Source: Chrysemys picta bellii (Eukaryota > Chordata > Testudines > Emydidae). Taken from it: a stretch of DNA of 64,000 nt. A model generated the notes under the pieces. That model had not been told where the DNA came from. It saw only the letters and a program-made list of their open reading frames with translations, and ran no database searches. The position numbers were made by a program, and so were the translations under genes. The stretch covers positions 118,313,434 through 118,377,433 of the forward strand of contig NC_088795.1 in assembly GCF_011386835.1 (NCBI RefSeq), in the 5' to 3' direction. Shown here one piece after another: positions 48,641-61,546 of the stretch. The number at the start of each line of letters is the position of its first letter. Within the stretch, counting starts at the first letter, position 1.

Positions 48641-49187
48641 CTCTCATGTTAAAATCAGACAACCTGTATGTTAGTTAGAAGGACAGAACCAAACACTCCT
48701 CCTTTTTGAACAAGCTGATTAAACAGTAAGACTACCATAGAAGTCCTCCTCTGGTCAGCTGAGGACTGACAGAAGTACTGTCAATAGGAATAGTTCCTAT
48801 GAAGTAACCAAAACTAGATTTTTTGCAGGGGACGTGTAAAAGATACCTGCTATTTTCAGAACTTTGAAGCCCCTTTTGTAATTTCTTTTTCTATTGTTAT
48901 AAAGGATTTCCCATATTGACAAACTCCCAGTTTATTCTTAGAGGCAGGATTGCTGTGATTGGACACTAATGGAAATAACCTGCAAGAGGTCACTAAGCTT
49001 CTATATGAGAGGGCGAGCTTGCATGACCCTTATTCTCTCAAATAGTCCCATTAATTTCAGTGACACTATGGTTAATATGAACCAGCTTAAGTGAGGACTG
49101 CACAGTCCAGCCCTTAATGCTTGTGTAATTTTGCTTTTCTTTTTGTCTACTGATCTAGCCATTTACCGTTGATTTTTCTCATTAGAG

Positions 49188-49289
49188 TTTAAGCTCTATG
49201 ATTGTCTGTTGTAACACAGCGACAGCTACAACATTTGTAATGATTTATTCAGTTTTAATAAATATAATAATAATAATATATGGAGATAT
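49188..49289 (-). repeat. Fragment of the ancient SINE family at 1255
   Basis: GAGTTTAAGCTCTATGATTG followed by AATAAATATAATAATAATA resembles the family seen at 40275-40390. Strongly eroded. Confidence 0.4.
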
Positions 49290-49457
49290 ACCTATCTCCT
49301 AGAATTGGAAGGGACCCTGAAAGGTCATCGAGTCCAGCCGCCTGCCTTCACTAGCAGGACCAAGTACTGATTTTGCCCCTGATCCCCAAGTGGCCCCCTC
49401 AAGGATTGAACTCACAACCCTGGGTTTAACAGGCCAATGCTCAAATCACTGAGCTAT
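49290..49457 (-). mobile_element. tRNA-derived SINE with CR1-like tail (Cry-SINE type)
   Basis: On the minus strand it begins with the polymerase III A box region TAGCTCAGTGATTTGAGC, followed by GTTGTGAGTTCAATCCTTGA containing the B box (49413-49403). It ends in TGGACTCGATGACCTTTCAG and GGTCCCTTCCAATTCTAG, the CR1-type 3' tail that lets CR1 machinery copy it. This architecture is characteristic of cryptodiran turtle SINEs and is the best single taxonomic clue in the window. Confidence 0.85.
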
Positions 49458-49967
49458 TTGTTTACACGAATGACTTGGTTGAATCATTAATCAATTAATC
49501 TGAATGGTGGAGCTTTCATGCTAGACTTCCATTCTGAAGTTCAGAAATGGACCTGTGCAGGTCTAGATATAAACCTATCAATGGCAGACTTATTGGGATG
49601 GGGCAATATAGCAGTCTTTTCAGTAGAAAGGAAATGACTTCCTTCCTAGCCAATTTAAATTGAATTATTATTGGGTCATTACTACGTTCGCTCTACTAAT
49701 GATCTAAGTGGAGAGCAAGTTCTAAAGTCACATGGAAGCGGGTGACTTGTCCAATTTATCTGTCCTGTGGAAAATATTTTTGGTCATATCCTATTACAAC
49801 GTTGAACCAGTGAATATCATATTTACTAAAAGAAAGTTATTCCCTCTTGGATCTCTTCCTTCACTTGTAAGTATGAGGAGATCATAATAATCTGTTCTGT
49901 TTGATCACAGATCTGTTACTGAACGACATGGACAATTATGACACGAGAAGGAAAAGGCAGCAGGATA

Positions 49968-49969
<2 letters not shown>

Positions 49970-50061
<92 letters not shown>
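49970..50061. repeat. (GT)n microsatellite, about 45 units
   Basis: Uninterrupted GT for about 92 bases, directly before TTTTAGATCGATC. Likely length-variable between individuals. Confidence 0.98.
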
Positions 50062-50064
<3 letters not shown>

Positions 50065-51188
50065 AGATCGATCATACCAGTGATTCTCAGCTTGAGAACT
50101 AAAACTATTATTTGAATTATAAACAGTTTGTTATATTACATTTCAGTTGTCTGATGGCTTACAACTGGTTTTTAAGACTATGGGGAATTGGAGTTGCTAT
50201 TTTCCAAGACCAATTGACTGTTTATATTTTTATGCTAGTGAAGACTGCCAGGCATACTAGTCGGGAGATAAATATTCTTTAGTAAGGACTTTAGAAACCT
50301 CTCCACTTAATACACAGCGGCACAAACCAGCTGCACTGTACTAGCTCAGTGAAGTCCCAGGAGAGGACCAAACCCTAACAACAGAAAAACTGAATCATGT
50401 TTTCATAATTCTATCTTCCCCATGTGGCACAAGAAGGGAGATAAGAGATGAATGCAATTTTCAAAAGTGCTTGAACTGTGTGATCCAAGAAGTAAAACAT
50501 CATGCAAGTTAAGGTTATAATGAATTTATCACTAACACACTGTTAGGTAAAGGAAAGAGTGGGAAGTTAAAGGGCAGTATGTATTTTTAGACCACTTGAC
50601 AGACAAATTTGTGGCTGCATAATGGAAAGATATTGAGGCTAATTTTTCAAAAACTAGCAGCCTATGTTCTTACAAAATAATGCACAGGTGGCACACAAAA
50701 GGAGCCTGTGAAGTGCTGAGAACTTTCTTTTTCTACGGACTTCCATCGTAGAGGCTGGTATTGAGCTCATTCCAGGAGGTTTTCAGAACCTTGGAGAAGT
50801 AGGCCCAGAGCAGGTCTTCATCGTAACCCTGCAAAGCACTGACAACCTCCAGTGATGTGCTGAGCACTCTCAATTCCTCAAAAGGTCACTGGGAATTGAG
50901 GTTTATTCCCAGATTAGGCTTCCTTTATCAAAAAGTATTTTACAGCTTTGTTTTAATGGCAACGTCTCTGGAGGAAGTTTTCATTTTTAAAATTATATTT
51001 TAAATGTTTGAATGTATGTTCGGGCCCTCCACAAGTACAATCCCCATAAAGCCATGGGTTATGATGCCTCCATGCTCACATCCATGTTAATTTAACAGAA
51101 AGGCCATGCATCACTGACAAATCATCCTTCCAGTTCCAGGATGGTATGCTCAGTGTTTATGCAAACAAAAATCTTTACTGAAATCTAC

Positions 51189-51254
51189 CTTTTCACAGAG
51201 GGAAAGTACAGTCCCAGCTTGGATTATTGCAACCTGTTCTTCATTTCTCAAATT
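51189..51254 (-). CDS. JAKMIP1: JAKMIP1 coding exon (22 residues)
   Basis: Acceptor TATTTTAG (AG 51256-51255), donor GTAGAT after AAG at 51189. Encodes NLRNEEQVAIIQAGTVLSLC and EK, a block shared across the JAKMIP family. Phase 0 at both ends. Confidence 0.95.
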
Positions 51255-52116
51255 CTAAAATACAAAAAAGGTGCAACTGTATTTCACATTGGACTGTAAA
51301 TCCATTCTTCAAAACTAGTGAGATTGATTTTGATTTTATTGTATGTATCACAGAGTATTGGCTCTCTTTATTTTTAAAAAAACAAGCACAGAAAATATCC
51401 AGTGATTACAAATAATAAAGCTAAAGTAAATGAATACAGTACCTACACTTGTTAGTTCACTGCATCATTCTCACCATGCCTTGCAAAAAGAGCATGATCT
51501 AGGGTGGACTCAATCCAATGTTTTTTTTTTTAAATGGGAAAAATATCAATTAATTGGACTGCCGTTCTAATGAAAAAAATCTTGCACTGAAGCCAAGGGA
51601 GCATTGAAGAATTAGACCTGTTATTGAACAGAGCAACATAGAGTGCTTTGAAAGTGTTTTTGGATCTCACTGCATAGAATAGAATCTAGAACCAATCCTC
51701 AAACTTTGTGGATCATACTCAAGTTATGGTCAAATCTTTCCTGTCTAAGGTATTTCTAGGGCACCCTTTGTTGTAGAATCTAAACTTCTGGGTTACTATT
51801 TCAGGGAATCAATATAGAAAAATGAGTTAACTTATTTCCTACTCTTAATTTTGTTCTAACCTTTATTATACCAGGTCTTGTGCATTCCCTGTGCCACAAC
51901 TTTTAGTGCCACTCACCAGTGACCCACATCTGTCCTGAAAAACACAGATGTGACTCCCATTGAAGTCGATTCCCATTGAAGGGATTGCATCTATGCTGGC
52001 AAAAATGGATCCTAACATTTGGTATTGTATATGCAAATATAGTCATAAAAAGTCCCTTAATGCACATTTGCTGGCATGCCATTCCATGGGAATAATTGAA
52101 ATAAAGAAATTGTTAC

Positions 52117-52170
52117 CCCATTATCTCCAAGGATATCAAGCTTCTTCATAAGTTCAGAAATATTCACATC
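52117..52170 (-). CDS. JAKMIP1: JAKMIP1 coding exon (18 residues)
   Basis: Acceptor TTTTCCAG (AG 52172-52171), donor GTAACA after GGG at 52117. Encodes DVNISELMKKLDILGDNG. It joins GIK of the previous exon to NLRNEEQ of the next exactly as the family sequence demands. Confidence 0.95.
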
Positions 52171-52172
52171 CT

Positions 52173-54236
52173 GGAAAATATTTTTAACATTCATTGTTCA
52201 TAAAGGAGAAAACACATCATTAGCTACTAATTTTTTACATGGCCTTTATGGATCTTTGCATGCAAGAAGACTCCAAAAGCTGAATGTTAGTTTTGCATCA
52301 CAATGACACAAATGCTATTGTTATGTTTACAGTGGATCAAATAGTACTCTCAGTTATATCCAGCAACCTGGGTATAAACGAGGACAGAATATGTCTTAGC
52401 ACATTTAGATTTATCAACTCACTGAAATGTTGAAATTGGGTAACAGGCTTAGAAAAAGACCTGGTTTGAGGAGAAAAAAAGTGCAGCAGATTGGGCTATT
52501 GACGTTTGTGGGACTAGTGTGTGGCTAACGAGAGCATGAATTGGCCCATAAAGTAACTAATAACTAATGATCTTTAAATTTAATTTGTTTTAACACAATA
52601 ACAGGGTCACATATTGGACTTCTAGTGGCAGGAGTAATGTAAGTGACTGTCCCACTAGCCTTACCCATGATTACAGAAGCCACCAAAGAAGTGTGACTTT
52701 GATCCTTATTGAGGCCCATTGATTACCTTTGAAACCCCACATGCAGCTAGTTTTCTCTGTACAAAAAACCAAAACCTACTTCCTCTCTTCCTTCCTACAC
52801 TCCCACGACACACAAAAGAAGAAACAAAAGAAACCTTCCTTATTAGATACCCAGTCTTGTTCATTGAAATCAATAGGAAAACTTCCACTGATACAACAGG
52901 AGCAGTAATGAACCCTGAATGCCCAAATCTTTACGGAGTTGAGAACCCTCAACTCCCATTGATGTCCGGGGGAGCTGATAGTGCTCTACATCTCATGGGA
53001 AATGTCAAGCACTTTGCAGGACTGTGTTTTATACAACTATTTTCACTACTTATAGTATATAAAAATGCTGCTTTGTATCTGTATATTGTGCAATCACATT
53101 GAGAGGACAACATTGAACCCCAAATTTTATGCCACATTAGCTACTCTGGCCTCAAACTTACAAAATGCATAGGTGTTGATTATTTATTTTATTATATGCT
53201 CATCTTGGACCTGATCTGAAGTGAACATAAAGTCAAATCAAACATGCAAAGTCTACTAGGACCGTTGCACCAGTCAGAGTGACCATGGTTGATGACATCT
53301 CACCAGGCATTGTGTAGTGAAGTTCCCAGATCTGGATCAATCCTGCAAATGCATGGATCTCAGGGGTAGTGCCCCAGGCAACACCAGGAAGGAAGGCCAG
53401 ATTGTGGTGAGATGGTGACATTTTGCACATAGTTAAGCTACTTTTTGCTTAGGACTGGACACTCACAGCACATATAGGAATACCTCTAGCTGCTCTAGTC
53501 TGCCTGTAAAAAGGGCCAGGTTTCTGACCCATATAGCAGTATAGGTAGTACACAGGTTTGATAGATCCTGAACTTTGTCTCAGCGCAAAGATTTTTTGTG
53601 CGTCCATAAGCAAGAAATGGACTTCATTCAGGAGGTGGCGAGATCAATGGGAAAAGGTCCCATTGAGTTGAATGGAGTTTGGATCTTGTTCCTTACGCTC
53701 CAAGGCTCTGATTCAGCAAAAAAACGTAAACACATTACTTCAATAGGACTTACGCAGGTGCTTAAGTGCTTTGCTGAATTCAGTCCTCCTGAATACATTA
53801 TAGGGATCGTAACCGATGATGGAAAAGGTGCCACTTTGCTGACTGCAACTGTACATTCAGTATTGAATAAATGTGGAGCCATATGACAAATCAACTAATC
53901 ATATCATACAATTATGTTCTTCCCTGCCATATATTTTTTTACAGTTTAGCTCAAGCTACTTCTACATAGCTCAAGTGACTGGCCTTCATTTCCTTTGGAG
54001 GAAGAATACTTGACAATCTAGGAGACCTCTTTCTCCTGCTATTCATCCTAAACCCGCCTTTTCTCAGAACTTGATCATATCTTTGTCTTTGCAGAAGAAA
54101 AATATTTCTTACATCTGAATCATTGCTGTACTTTCTAAGGTAACCGTGATTTAAAGTGTTCATATGAGTACAGGGGTGTCTCTGATAATGCTCCTGGTTA
54201 GCCAACCATCGCAAGAGCTAATGAAGCCACATCTAC
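52173..54236 (-). other. JAKMIP1: JAKMIP1 intron
   Basis: 2.1 kb intron. At 53690-53785 an old palindromic repeat copy (TTACTTCAATAGGACTTACG, GGTGCTTAAGTGCTTTGCTG). The rest shows no exon or clear repeat. Confidence 0.65.
53690..53785 (+). repeat. Old dispersed repeat (CTTAAGTGCTTTGCTGAA family)
   Basis: Shares CTTAAGTGC and CAATAGGACTTA wording with 4005-4165; flanked by GATTCAGCAAAAAAACG and GCTGAATTCAGTCCTCC, which are inverted. Confidence 0.5.
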
Positions 54237-54338
54237 CTTTATTCCTTCCTGTTGACAGAACAGTTGAAGTGCACTTCCATTGTTTTCAGGGAAGGTGGTT
54301 ATATGGAGGTTAAATGCCGGTGACCTTCGTTCTCTCTC
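54237..54338 (-). CDS. JAKMIP1: JAKMIP1 coding exon (34 residues, ERERRSPAFNL segment)
   Basis: Acceptor TTCCTCAG (AG 54340-54339), donor GTAGAT after AAG at 54237. Encodes ERERRSPAFNLHITTFPENN and GSALQLFCQQEGIK. This non-coiled hinge with Pro and Phe is specific to JAKMIP proteins and matches the JAKMIP1 version (ITTFPEN). Only the long isoform uses it, since the short form terminates in the preceding exon. Confidence 0.96.
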
Positions 54339-54340
54339 CT

Positions 54341-57300
54341 GAGGAAAGATTTCGTTTAAAAAACAATATATGTGATTATACAATGTCAGTTTCTCTCCGA
54401 CTACCCCAAGTTATTCAAGACAAACCTAAATTTACTGATATTAAGAAATCCATAGATCCCTATTTGCAGTCAAAGCACAAAGTTTTCATGCTCTTCAGTG
54501 TCCTTTAAGGTTTTGTTGCAATTTTAGCACTAAAGTCCTGATTCGACAATAGGATCATGCAAGCAGAGCCTCTGCAACATTGTTTTACATGGATACACGG
54601 GTCCACTTTTATGAATCCAATTGTAGGGATGGGTGACTTAGACATTCCTCTAAAGTATTTCATGTTAGGTGGAATCTTTTATTTAATCTATTGCTTTCGT
54701 GAGCAAATAATGGCTATTGTGAAGAGGCTACAGAACAAAATATCAAACAGTGTCAAATCATATTACGACCTTGAGGAGACTGTGTCTATTCTGAAATGAC
54801 ATGCATTTTTGTTCTGAAAACTTTCAGTAATAAAGCTAAGTGTTCACAGTAAACTAGCAATGAAGTTAGCTAAACCTTACAGTTCAGCATTTTAATTCCT
54901 CAAGCCCAGCAATTCACTACTCGCCCCAGTTTTGCAGAATACATTCTACTTTCCGTTTACCATTTTCTGTGCCAAGAAGAAATCCTTTCACGTATACTCT
55001 CTCTAAAATTATAAATTTAAAATATATTCAGCACATTTCACGCACGTCTTCAAAATACGGATCCATTATTTCAGTGGAATAGCTGTATTCCTACTTTCAG
55101 CAAATGAGGGTCTTTTGTTAAATTTCGATGTGCTTGTGAAAGTGGCTGGATTGAAAGATCTGGAAGCCGAAGTTCTAGGCCTTATTCTAAATAAGAGTAA
55201 CTGTGCTGAAACCAGTGGAATTACATCGGTGTAAATGAGATTAAAATCACCCCGCATCTCCTATTCACACAACAGAGGTAGCATGGGCAGACATGCTTCC
55301 CCATAACTCCCTGCAGAAGAGCTTTGGCTCTGTTCTGCAGAGAGAAGTAGTAATGAAGGGACAGTTCGGTTTCCATGCCCATTCCGTCCACTGTTTGGCT
55401 TCCAAAACTACAAATGAGGGAAATTTTGTTAGTTGATTTGTGATATGGACACTTATCCTTTGGGGAAAGGGCTGCAACCACGGTGTCATTTCACACGTCA
55501 CCAAAGGATAATGAGTCGGTTAATGAATTTGAAGCTGCAACCAAGAGGTGAAAGGCTGTTTCACATGACCTTTCTTCCCATGTCTCCTAAAAAGTTTTTT
55601 TTTCTACTTATTAGTCCAATTTATAAATAGAGCCATGCCAGTAAGTGAGCTTGATGATATAACACATATACCGAAGCAGGAATTCGATCCTGAATTGACC
55701 TAATTTAAAATGAAATCTAAGTTTAATCTTTTGGCACATTAAACTTGTCAGTATTTGCCTGAGCTAAATGATAGACAATTGATCCTGTTTTCTAATCCAC
55801 CCTAATTTTCATCTGAAAGAATTTAGTTTATCATCATGCATGAAAATACTTTCACCAACGGCTGCATAATTTTGCTAAAGCAATCACTCTGTAATTTTTG
55901 TGCCTATGCACTTGTCCACCAGTGAGAGATTTCTTTTGCATGCTTTATTTGCAATTTCATGAAAATCCTTCAGTTGTTATTCAGTAAATAGGTACTCAAC
56001 AAGGAGAATAAACACATTGTACTGTGGTACAGTTCAATTTTCATTTGATTCTTTAGTTAAATGTAGGACGTTCTTATGCTAAACATGCTTTGAAGAGTTT
56101 ATTTTTAAAGATGTAATATGCACCAGGCTACTTTTACCAAAAATACGTAACTTTTGGAAAACTGGTTGCTAAATTAGCTGCCAATTTTACCTAACCTGTT
56201 CTGTATTTTAATTTAAAGTTGCTTAATAAAGTATACAGAATACAAGTTACTTTACATTTTTAATTTTCCAGAATGACTAGTCAGACACTAGTCTCTCAAA
56301 ATGCATAATCTGTATTACATGCTATGGACATCAGACTATACAGATGGTAAAATAAAATGGTAACATAAAAGATTTTAAGAAGAGTCAAAGATTAAAAGCA
56401 GAATGACCACATAGCATGATGAAAATAAGATTTTCATCTTCACCATGGAGGTTATACATGCCAAGGATTTTGGTGAAATGAACCAGATGAAGAAAATTAT
56501 GGAACAGTAACACAGAGTATTTTGTAGAGTTTATTCTAAAATGTAAATGGTGTTAAAATGTTGATGGCCTTTTCAAACTGGATATGCTGTTATCAGTTAA
56601 TGTGACAGTGTGACAATTCATCACACCCATATTGTGGCAAAAGTTTAGCATACCATTCCCTATGGTCCCATCTGCGAGGTGATGAGCACCATCCGTTCCC
56701 ATGGAAATTATAGGCCCTATGTTAGAACTCTTTAATAAATAGCCTACTATTCCATTTACTCAAAGGAAAGTATTTGTGAAAGAAGCTTGCTCTGAAGAAC
56801 ACATTACTTTCACTTGCACAAGTTATATTTGTGCCTCACACTTATAATTTGCAGTTCTGGTTGTAAGATTTGACTTTTTGACATTTTTGAATATCTCATC
56901 CACGTTCTATATCAGCAGAGAAGAGACTTCAGGTAAGTGAAATTCTTTTAAAAATATGCTAAGAAAATGTGCTCTTTTAAGTTTGTTTTATTTATATTAG
57001 TGCTGTCAATTTGAAAATCAGCTTAATTAAAAACAATTACAGGTTGATGTGATGGAGGTGTCAGATCCTCAGACTTCCTTGCATGCAAGATGTGAGAAGA
57101 TGTGTTAATTGAAACAATGCCAACCAACCAAGTCTGTAGTATGCATACCAAGTGATTTCACATGCAGGAAAGGTGTAGTTATGGAAATGAAATAAATAAA
57201 AAAGGCAAAATATTGCAAAACAAAATATTTTATTAGGTGCAAAACAAACTATATGCAGTATATATTAGCTATTTTACATCTTCATAAAAATTAGTGAGCA

Positions 57301-57407
57301 TTCTCTCCAAAACATATTAAGGCAGTGGTATTCATTTTCAGAATTCAAACTTACAGCATTTAAAAAAAACCTACAATATTTCCACCTTACACATGCACCA
57401 GTGAACT
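54341..57407 (-). other. JAKMIP1: JAKMIP1 intron / short-form 3' UTR
   Basis: The right-hand part would be 3' UTR of the short isoform (see 57229). The stretch 54345-57200 contains no recognised exon or repeat. Confidence 0.55.
57229..57234 (-). promoter_or_regulatory. JAKMIP1: Candidate AATAAA polyadenylation signal, JAKMIP1 short form
   Basis: TTTATT on the plus strand; AATAAA on the minus strand, about 175 bases past the short-isoform stop. It would give a compact 3' UTR. Confidence 0.45.
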
Positions 57408-57581
<174 letters not shown>

Positions 57582-57785
57582 CTAAGATATAATAAAATAT
57601 CATAACACTAAGCTATGGAAAAAGCTGTGTATTCAGTTAAGTGCATTGATTCTTGACACTTAGAAGAAGAAATTAAATCCTCAGCAAAGAACCCCTTATT
57701 AAAATAGTAGCAAGAGTTAAACTGTAAGTAAAAAAACTCAGGGACCAAAATTCCTTACCAACTTCCGAATCCAGGAAACATATAT

Positions 57786-57879
57786 ACATGTTCTTTACTT
57801 TATGCATCTTAGTATCACCATCTTAGTATGCATCTTAGTATCACATGTTCTTTACTTTATGCATCTTAGTATCACCATC
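57786..57879. repeat. Tandem duplication, 57-bp period
   Basis: ACATGTTCTTTACTTTATGC and the following ATCTTAGTATCACCATC occur at 57786-57822 and again at 57843-57879 without change; the bases between repeat part of the unit (TATGCATCTTAGTATCAC). Lies about 205 bases upstream of the 57581 exon acceptor. Apparently recent. Confidence 0.9.
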
Positions 57880-57884
57880 ATACA

Positions 57885-59531
57885 TGATTTGATTGCTCAT
57901 GTGCATAAAGTTAAGCACATAAGTGAATGTTTATAAGATCAGGGCCTAAGGCAAAACTTTCACTGACTTCAAGGAAGGACCACATGGTTGGATGGCTGGG
58001 CCCCAAGTCTTGGGAATGAAGAAGGAGCATCACATTAGGAAGCACTTTACTGGCTCATGAATAGACACAAATTGCTCACTGAGAGTGGATAATGATTATC
58101 CTTGCCTGGAGCTTTCCTGAGACAAGTCTACATAAAGCCATTTTGGAAGCAGATATCAGAAGTTGTGTATAGACTGCAACTAAAGGGAAAAAATGAATGA
58201 TGAACTTACTTTTAACAACTCACTCAATAACACTGGGTTAGAAGTGACGAGTATTTAAACTCAAGCGTCTGTTCATATTTACTTTGCACCACTTTTTAAC
58301 GTCATAGTACTTGCATTTAGCTCTTTAAGTCTTCAAAAAGCTTCCCAACACTAACTAAATAACATTCACAACACCCCTATGAGGTTGGCAGGCAAGTATT
58401 TACAGCCTCCATTTTACAGCTGGAGCAACTGAGCACAGAAAGATTACATAATTCGCCGAAAGCCATGCAGCAAATTGAGAGCCATTGTTACAATTCTGGA
58501 CTTCCTGGCTCTCAGTGATGTGCTCAGGGCAAAAAGTATAATGTTGCTTTCCTATGGCCTCCTCTTGGGAGGTGCTGCGTGCTCTCAAGACCTTACAGGA
58601 TCAGGTACTTAACTTTTTACAGTCAAATCAGATTTCCTCTCAGGCCTAATGATAATTCTCAAATGTTGTGCTTTGAGGCTGTAGGCTATTTAAACAACAG
58701 CAAAATGGAATATCACAAGTGCATTACAGAACCTTTTCCTGAGTCCAACCAAAAGCATTCTTATTATTGTCTGACCTCTTTATTTATATGAAAACAAGGA
58801 GGTGTATGACAGCTAATATAGCATATGACAGTGCTTATAACATCAATAAAAGTGTCTGAATAAAGTATAATTCTAGCTGTAGTTCTTTAGTCGTGGATCT
58901 TTCTTTGGCTCTCTTATTTCTATTGAATTAATAATTTTAACTCACTAATTAAGAGGCCTCATTCTCTGAGGTACTGAGTGCTCTCAACTCTCTCACTAAA
59001 GTCCATGGAGGGTATTCAGCACCTTGAAGAAGTCACTCAGCATCTCAAGCCCTAAATGGCAATTTTCTATTCTTTAAAACATCAAATAATACAATAAAGT
59101 GATCAATATTGTTTGAAATACTTGGTTCTGCATTTTTAAAATCAAATTAAAACAAGTGATCCTATTAAATAGAGAACAAATTAAGTGGTACTGATCATAA
59201 TCTGAGATTTTTCTCCAATTCTGCTATACTTTTTTTTTTTTGGCAAAGCCCAGCTACCATTCCTTTATTATTATTGCTTTACATTTATATTGTGGTGGAA
59301 ATTCAACCTGATTGCACCTCACTGAGCTAGAGAATTTACAAGCATATATTTCATAATAGCCCTTTCCCCCCTAAAGTGCTATAGAATTGTAAGTGCTTTG
59401 ATCTCAGGCTCTCAATGTAACACTTTTTGGACAGGAAAAAAAGTTAATTTTACCTTAACACTTCAACACTTAGCACATCAGTTTCCTTTGAAGAGTAGAG
59501 ATTAGATGGGAGCTAGATTCTGAACACATAC
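57885..59531 (-). other. JAKMIP1: JAKMIP1 intron, remainder
   Basis: Apart from the MIR-like copy above and an AGCACATAAGTGAATG repeat scrap near 57915, nothing is recognised. Confidence 0.55.
58355..58510 (-). repeat. MIR-like fragment, reverse
   Basis: CACAACACCCCTATGAGGTT, CCATTTTACAGCTGGAGCAA and TGAGCACAGAAAGATTAC are reverse MIR. Confidence 0.7.
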
Positions 59532-59594
59532 CTTTTCTAACAACTCCTGGTTTGTTCTGATAAGGAACTGCTTTTCTTCTATCCATTTGGAATC
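59532..59594 (-). CDS. JAKMIP1: JAKMIP1 coding exon (21 residues)
   Basis: Acceptor CCCACAG (AG 59596-59595), donor GTATGT after AAG at 59532. Encodes DSKWIEEKQFLIRTNQELLE and K. DSKW follows directly from EKGQ of the upstream exon, as in the family. A MITE sits about 70 bases upstream of the acceptor. Confidence 0.95.
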
Positions 59595-59664
59595 CTGTGG
59601 GAGAAATGTAAAAAAACAACAACATCTATTTTTTCAACAAAGAACTCAGTACAGTAATAAGAAT

Positions 59665-59839
59665 TACACCTCTACCTCGGTAGAACGCTGTCCTCGGGAG
59701 CCAAAAAATCTTACCGCATTATAGGTGAAACCGCGTTATATCGAACTTGCTTTGATCTGCTGGAGTGCGCAGCCCTGCCCCCCTGGAGCACTGCTTTACC
59801 GCGTTATATCGGGTCGCGTTATATCAGGGTAGAGGTGTA
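59665..59839. mobile_element. TA-target MITE (TACACCTCTACC family), copy 2
   Basis: Terminal inverted repeats TACACCTCTACC at both ends (right end reversed), with TA on both outer sides (59665-59666 and 59838-59839). Interior shares TTACCGCATTATAGGTGAAA and ATCGAACTTGCTTTGATC-type wording with the copy at 22954. No coding capacity. Confidence 0.85.
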
Positions 59840-60439
59840 TATGATTTCAGTCATTACTGCACAATCAAGTATAAAATGGGTGAAAGAGCAAACCTGTTGT
59901 AAATATTTTAAGGATTGAATAGCTACCAAAACTGATGAAAAAGTAATAAATCCCTGCTTCTTTTTAGTTTGGCTTTTCTTCTTTCCTACTTTGTTCAACC
60001 TAATCATTCAAACGTTAAAACTTTAAATGTTAGCCTCTAACAATTTTGGAGGAATGTTGTCAATGTTAATTTAACATATATGCTGTCACGTATTTGCCCA
60101 TCTTAGTTTAATATTACTGGTATTGGAAATTGTTCCTTCTCCTTCACTCAAAGAATTACAGCTTGCCCAGTAGCTCTGCTTTAAAATGTAGATCTTTTAG
60201 CTACCTTATATATTCCCTTATGGGGAAGTGGAAAGAAAGCATTTAATGATTCATAAGTAGTGCAACTAGAGTCCCGAGACCTGCAGTTAGCAGTCCTCAG
60301 CTGGAAGTGAAAATGAGTCTGATGTGCAGCCTTTCAGGTATGGAATAAAAGGGAAGGTGATGGTGGCCAGTGAAATCATACAAGACCACCTTCTCCATTA
60401 AAAGATCTGTATTTCCACTTGATAACATGGGGGCCTGAA

Positions 60440-60565
60440 CCAAAGTTCACCAACATCAGCCAGTCTCTTTCCATAGACTTCAATGGACTTTGGATCAGGA
60501 CCATAAGGTCCAATCCTGCAAAAGTGTACTACCACTGCTCAATACTGTTGCGAGATCAGGCCCAT
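60440..60565. repeat. Old dispersed repeat scraps (CTTCAATGGACTTTGGATCA)
   Basis: CATAGACTTCAATGGACTTT, GATCAGGACCATAAGGTCCA and GATCAGGCCCATATTG belong to the CAATGG-core family with GATCAGG ends. Confidence 0.4.
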
Positions 60566-61546
60566 ATTGCTCTAACAATAACTTCAAATACTCACATGAG
60601 TGACACACTTATTCCAAATCAACCAATTAATTTTCTATCTAACGACAGGGAAAATTGATCTGAAATCTAAAATAGGTCTAGTTCAGTGTTACGGCTGAGA
60701 TTTCCTAAAATGGCAAGGGATTCGGACACGCAATACCCAGTAGAAATGGATGAGAGCCGGGCAAGAGAAGTCCAAAGCTGCTTTAAAATCTCAGCCCAAA
60801 TCATGTTGATGCAATAACTATTTACATCAGCCTTTGCAGACACATTTCACAGCGATTTTTTAACTATTGCCACAAAATAAAATGATCAGTTATTTTAGGG
60901 CATTTACTAATTTTGCATTGCCCCCACAGACACAAGACTGGAAACGTTCACATTTATTTTCATGGAGAGGTTACTTCTTTGAGAGACGGCGGATTGTTTT
61001 GATTTGTTTCAAAAGAATTTATTAGACTGAATGTTTAAAAGGCCAGGAAAGAGTTACGATGCATTAACTAGAATTAAAAGGACAAAGTCAATGGTGGAGA
61101 AATCCAATCTAACCGTTAACTTTTAAAAAGCATTCAGCGATGCTCAGAGGAAGGGAGAAATACAGTGGCAAGTGTCATTCTCCAGTTTTGGCCTGCAAAG
61201 CACACAGGAAAGAACTCCATGCATCTAGAGACTTAGGTGAACACCCCCATCCGTTAACATGCTGAGGGGGCAGTTTTCTTTCCAGTCTGCTTTGCACGTA
61301 TTTTCCATCTGCAAGTTCGACTATTTTGATCTACAATGAAACACATGCCTGATACGGGGATTTCCTCTGTTAAAAGTTTAATTTTGTGTGACAAACAAGG
61401 TCCTTTCAAAACTTGGCTAGTTGGGGTCTGATCTTGATTTCAGTGGAAACTGAGGGTGCTCAGCACTTAACAGGATCGGGTCCCTATGTATCTCTTTCCA
61501 GGGCCTTATGTTGTCTAATATTTTTGAGACATGATATTATTTATTA

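Larger units (their letters stand above)
46085..51188 (-). other. JAKMIP1: JAKMIP1 intron
   Basis: 5.1 kb intron holding two hAT-type elements, a palindromic repeat, a Cry-type SINE, MIR-like pieces and a long GT microsatellite, all listed separately. The segments 46760-47850 and 50065-51188 show no other feature except a CACTGAAGTCAGTAGG-type repeat scrap near 47075. Confidence 0.7.

Noticed and set aside
49403..49457. Possible tRNA gene (A and B boxes)
   Set aside because: The boxes belong to a SINE head: there is no aminoacyl stem partner and the sequence continues into a CR1-like tail.
53575..53886. 103-codon plus-strand open frame
   Set aside because: It crosses an old palindromic repeat and unrelated sequence in a JAKMIP1 intron, with no domain or splice evidence.
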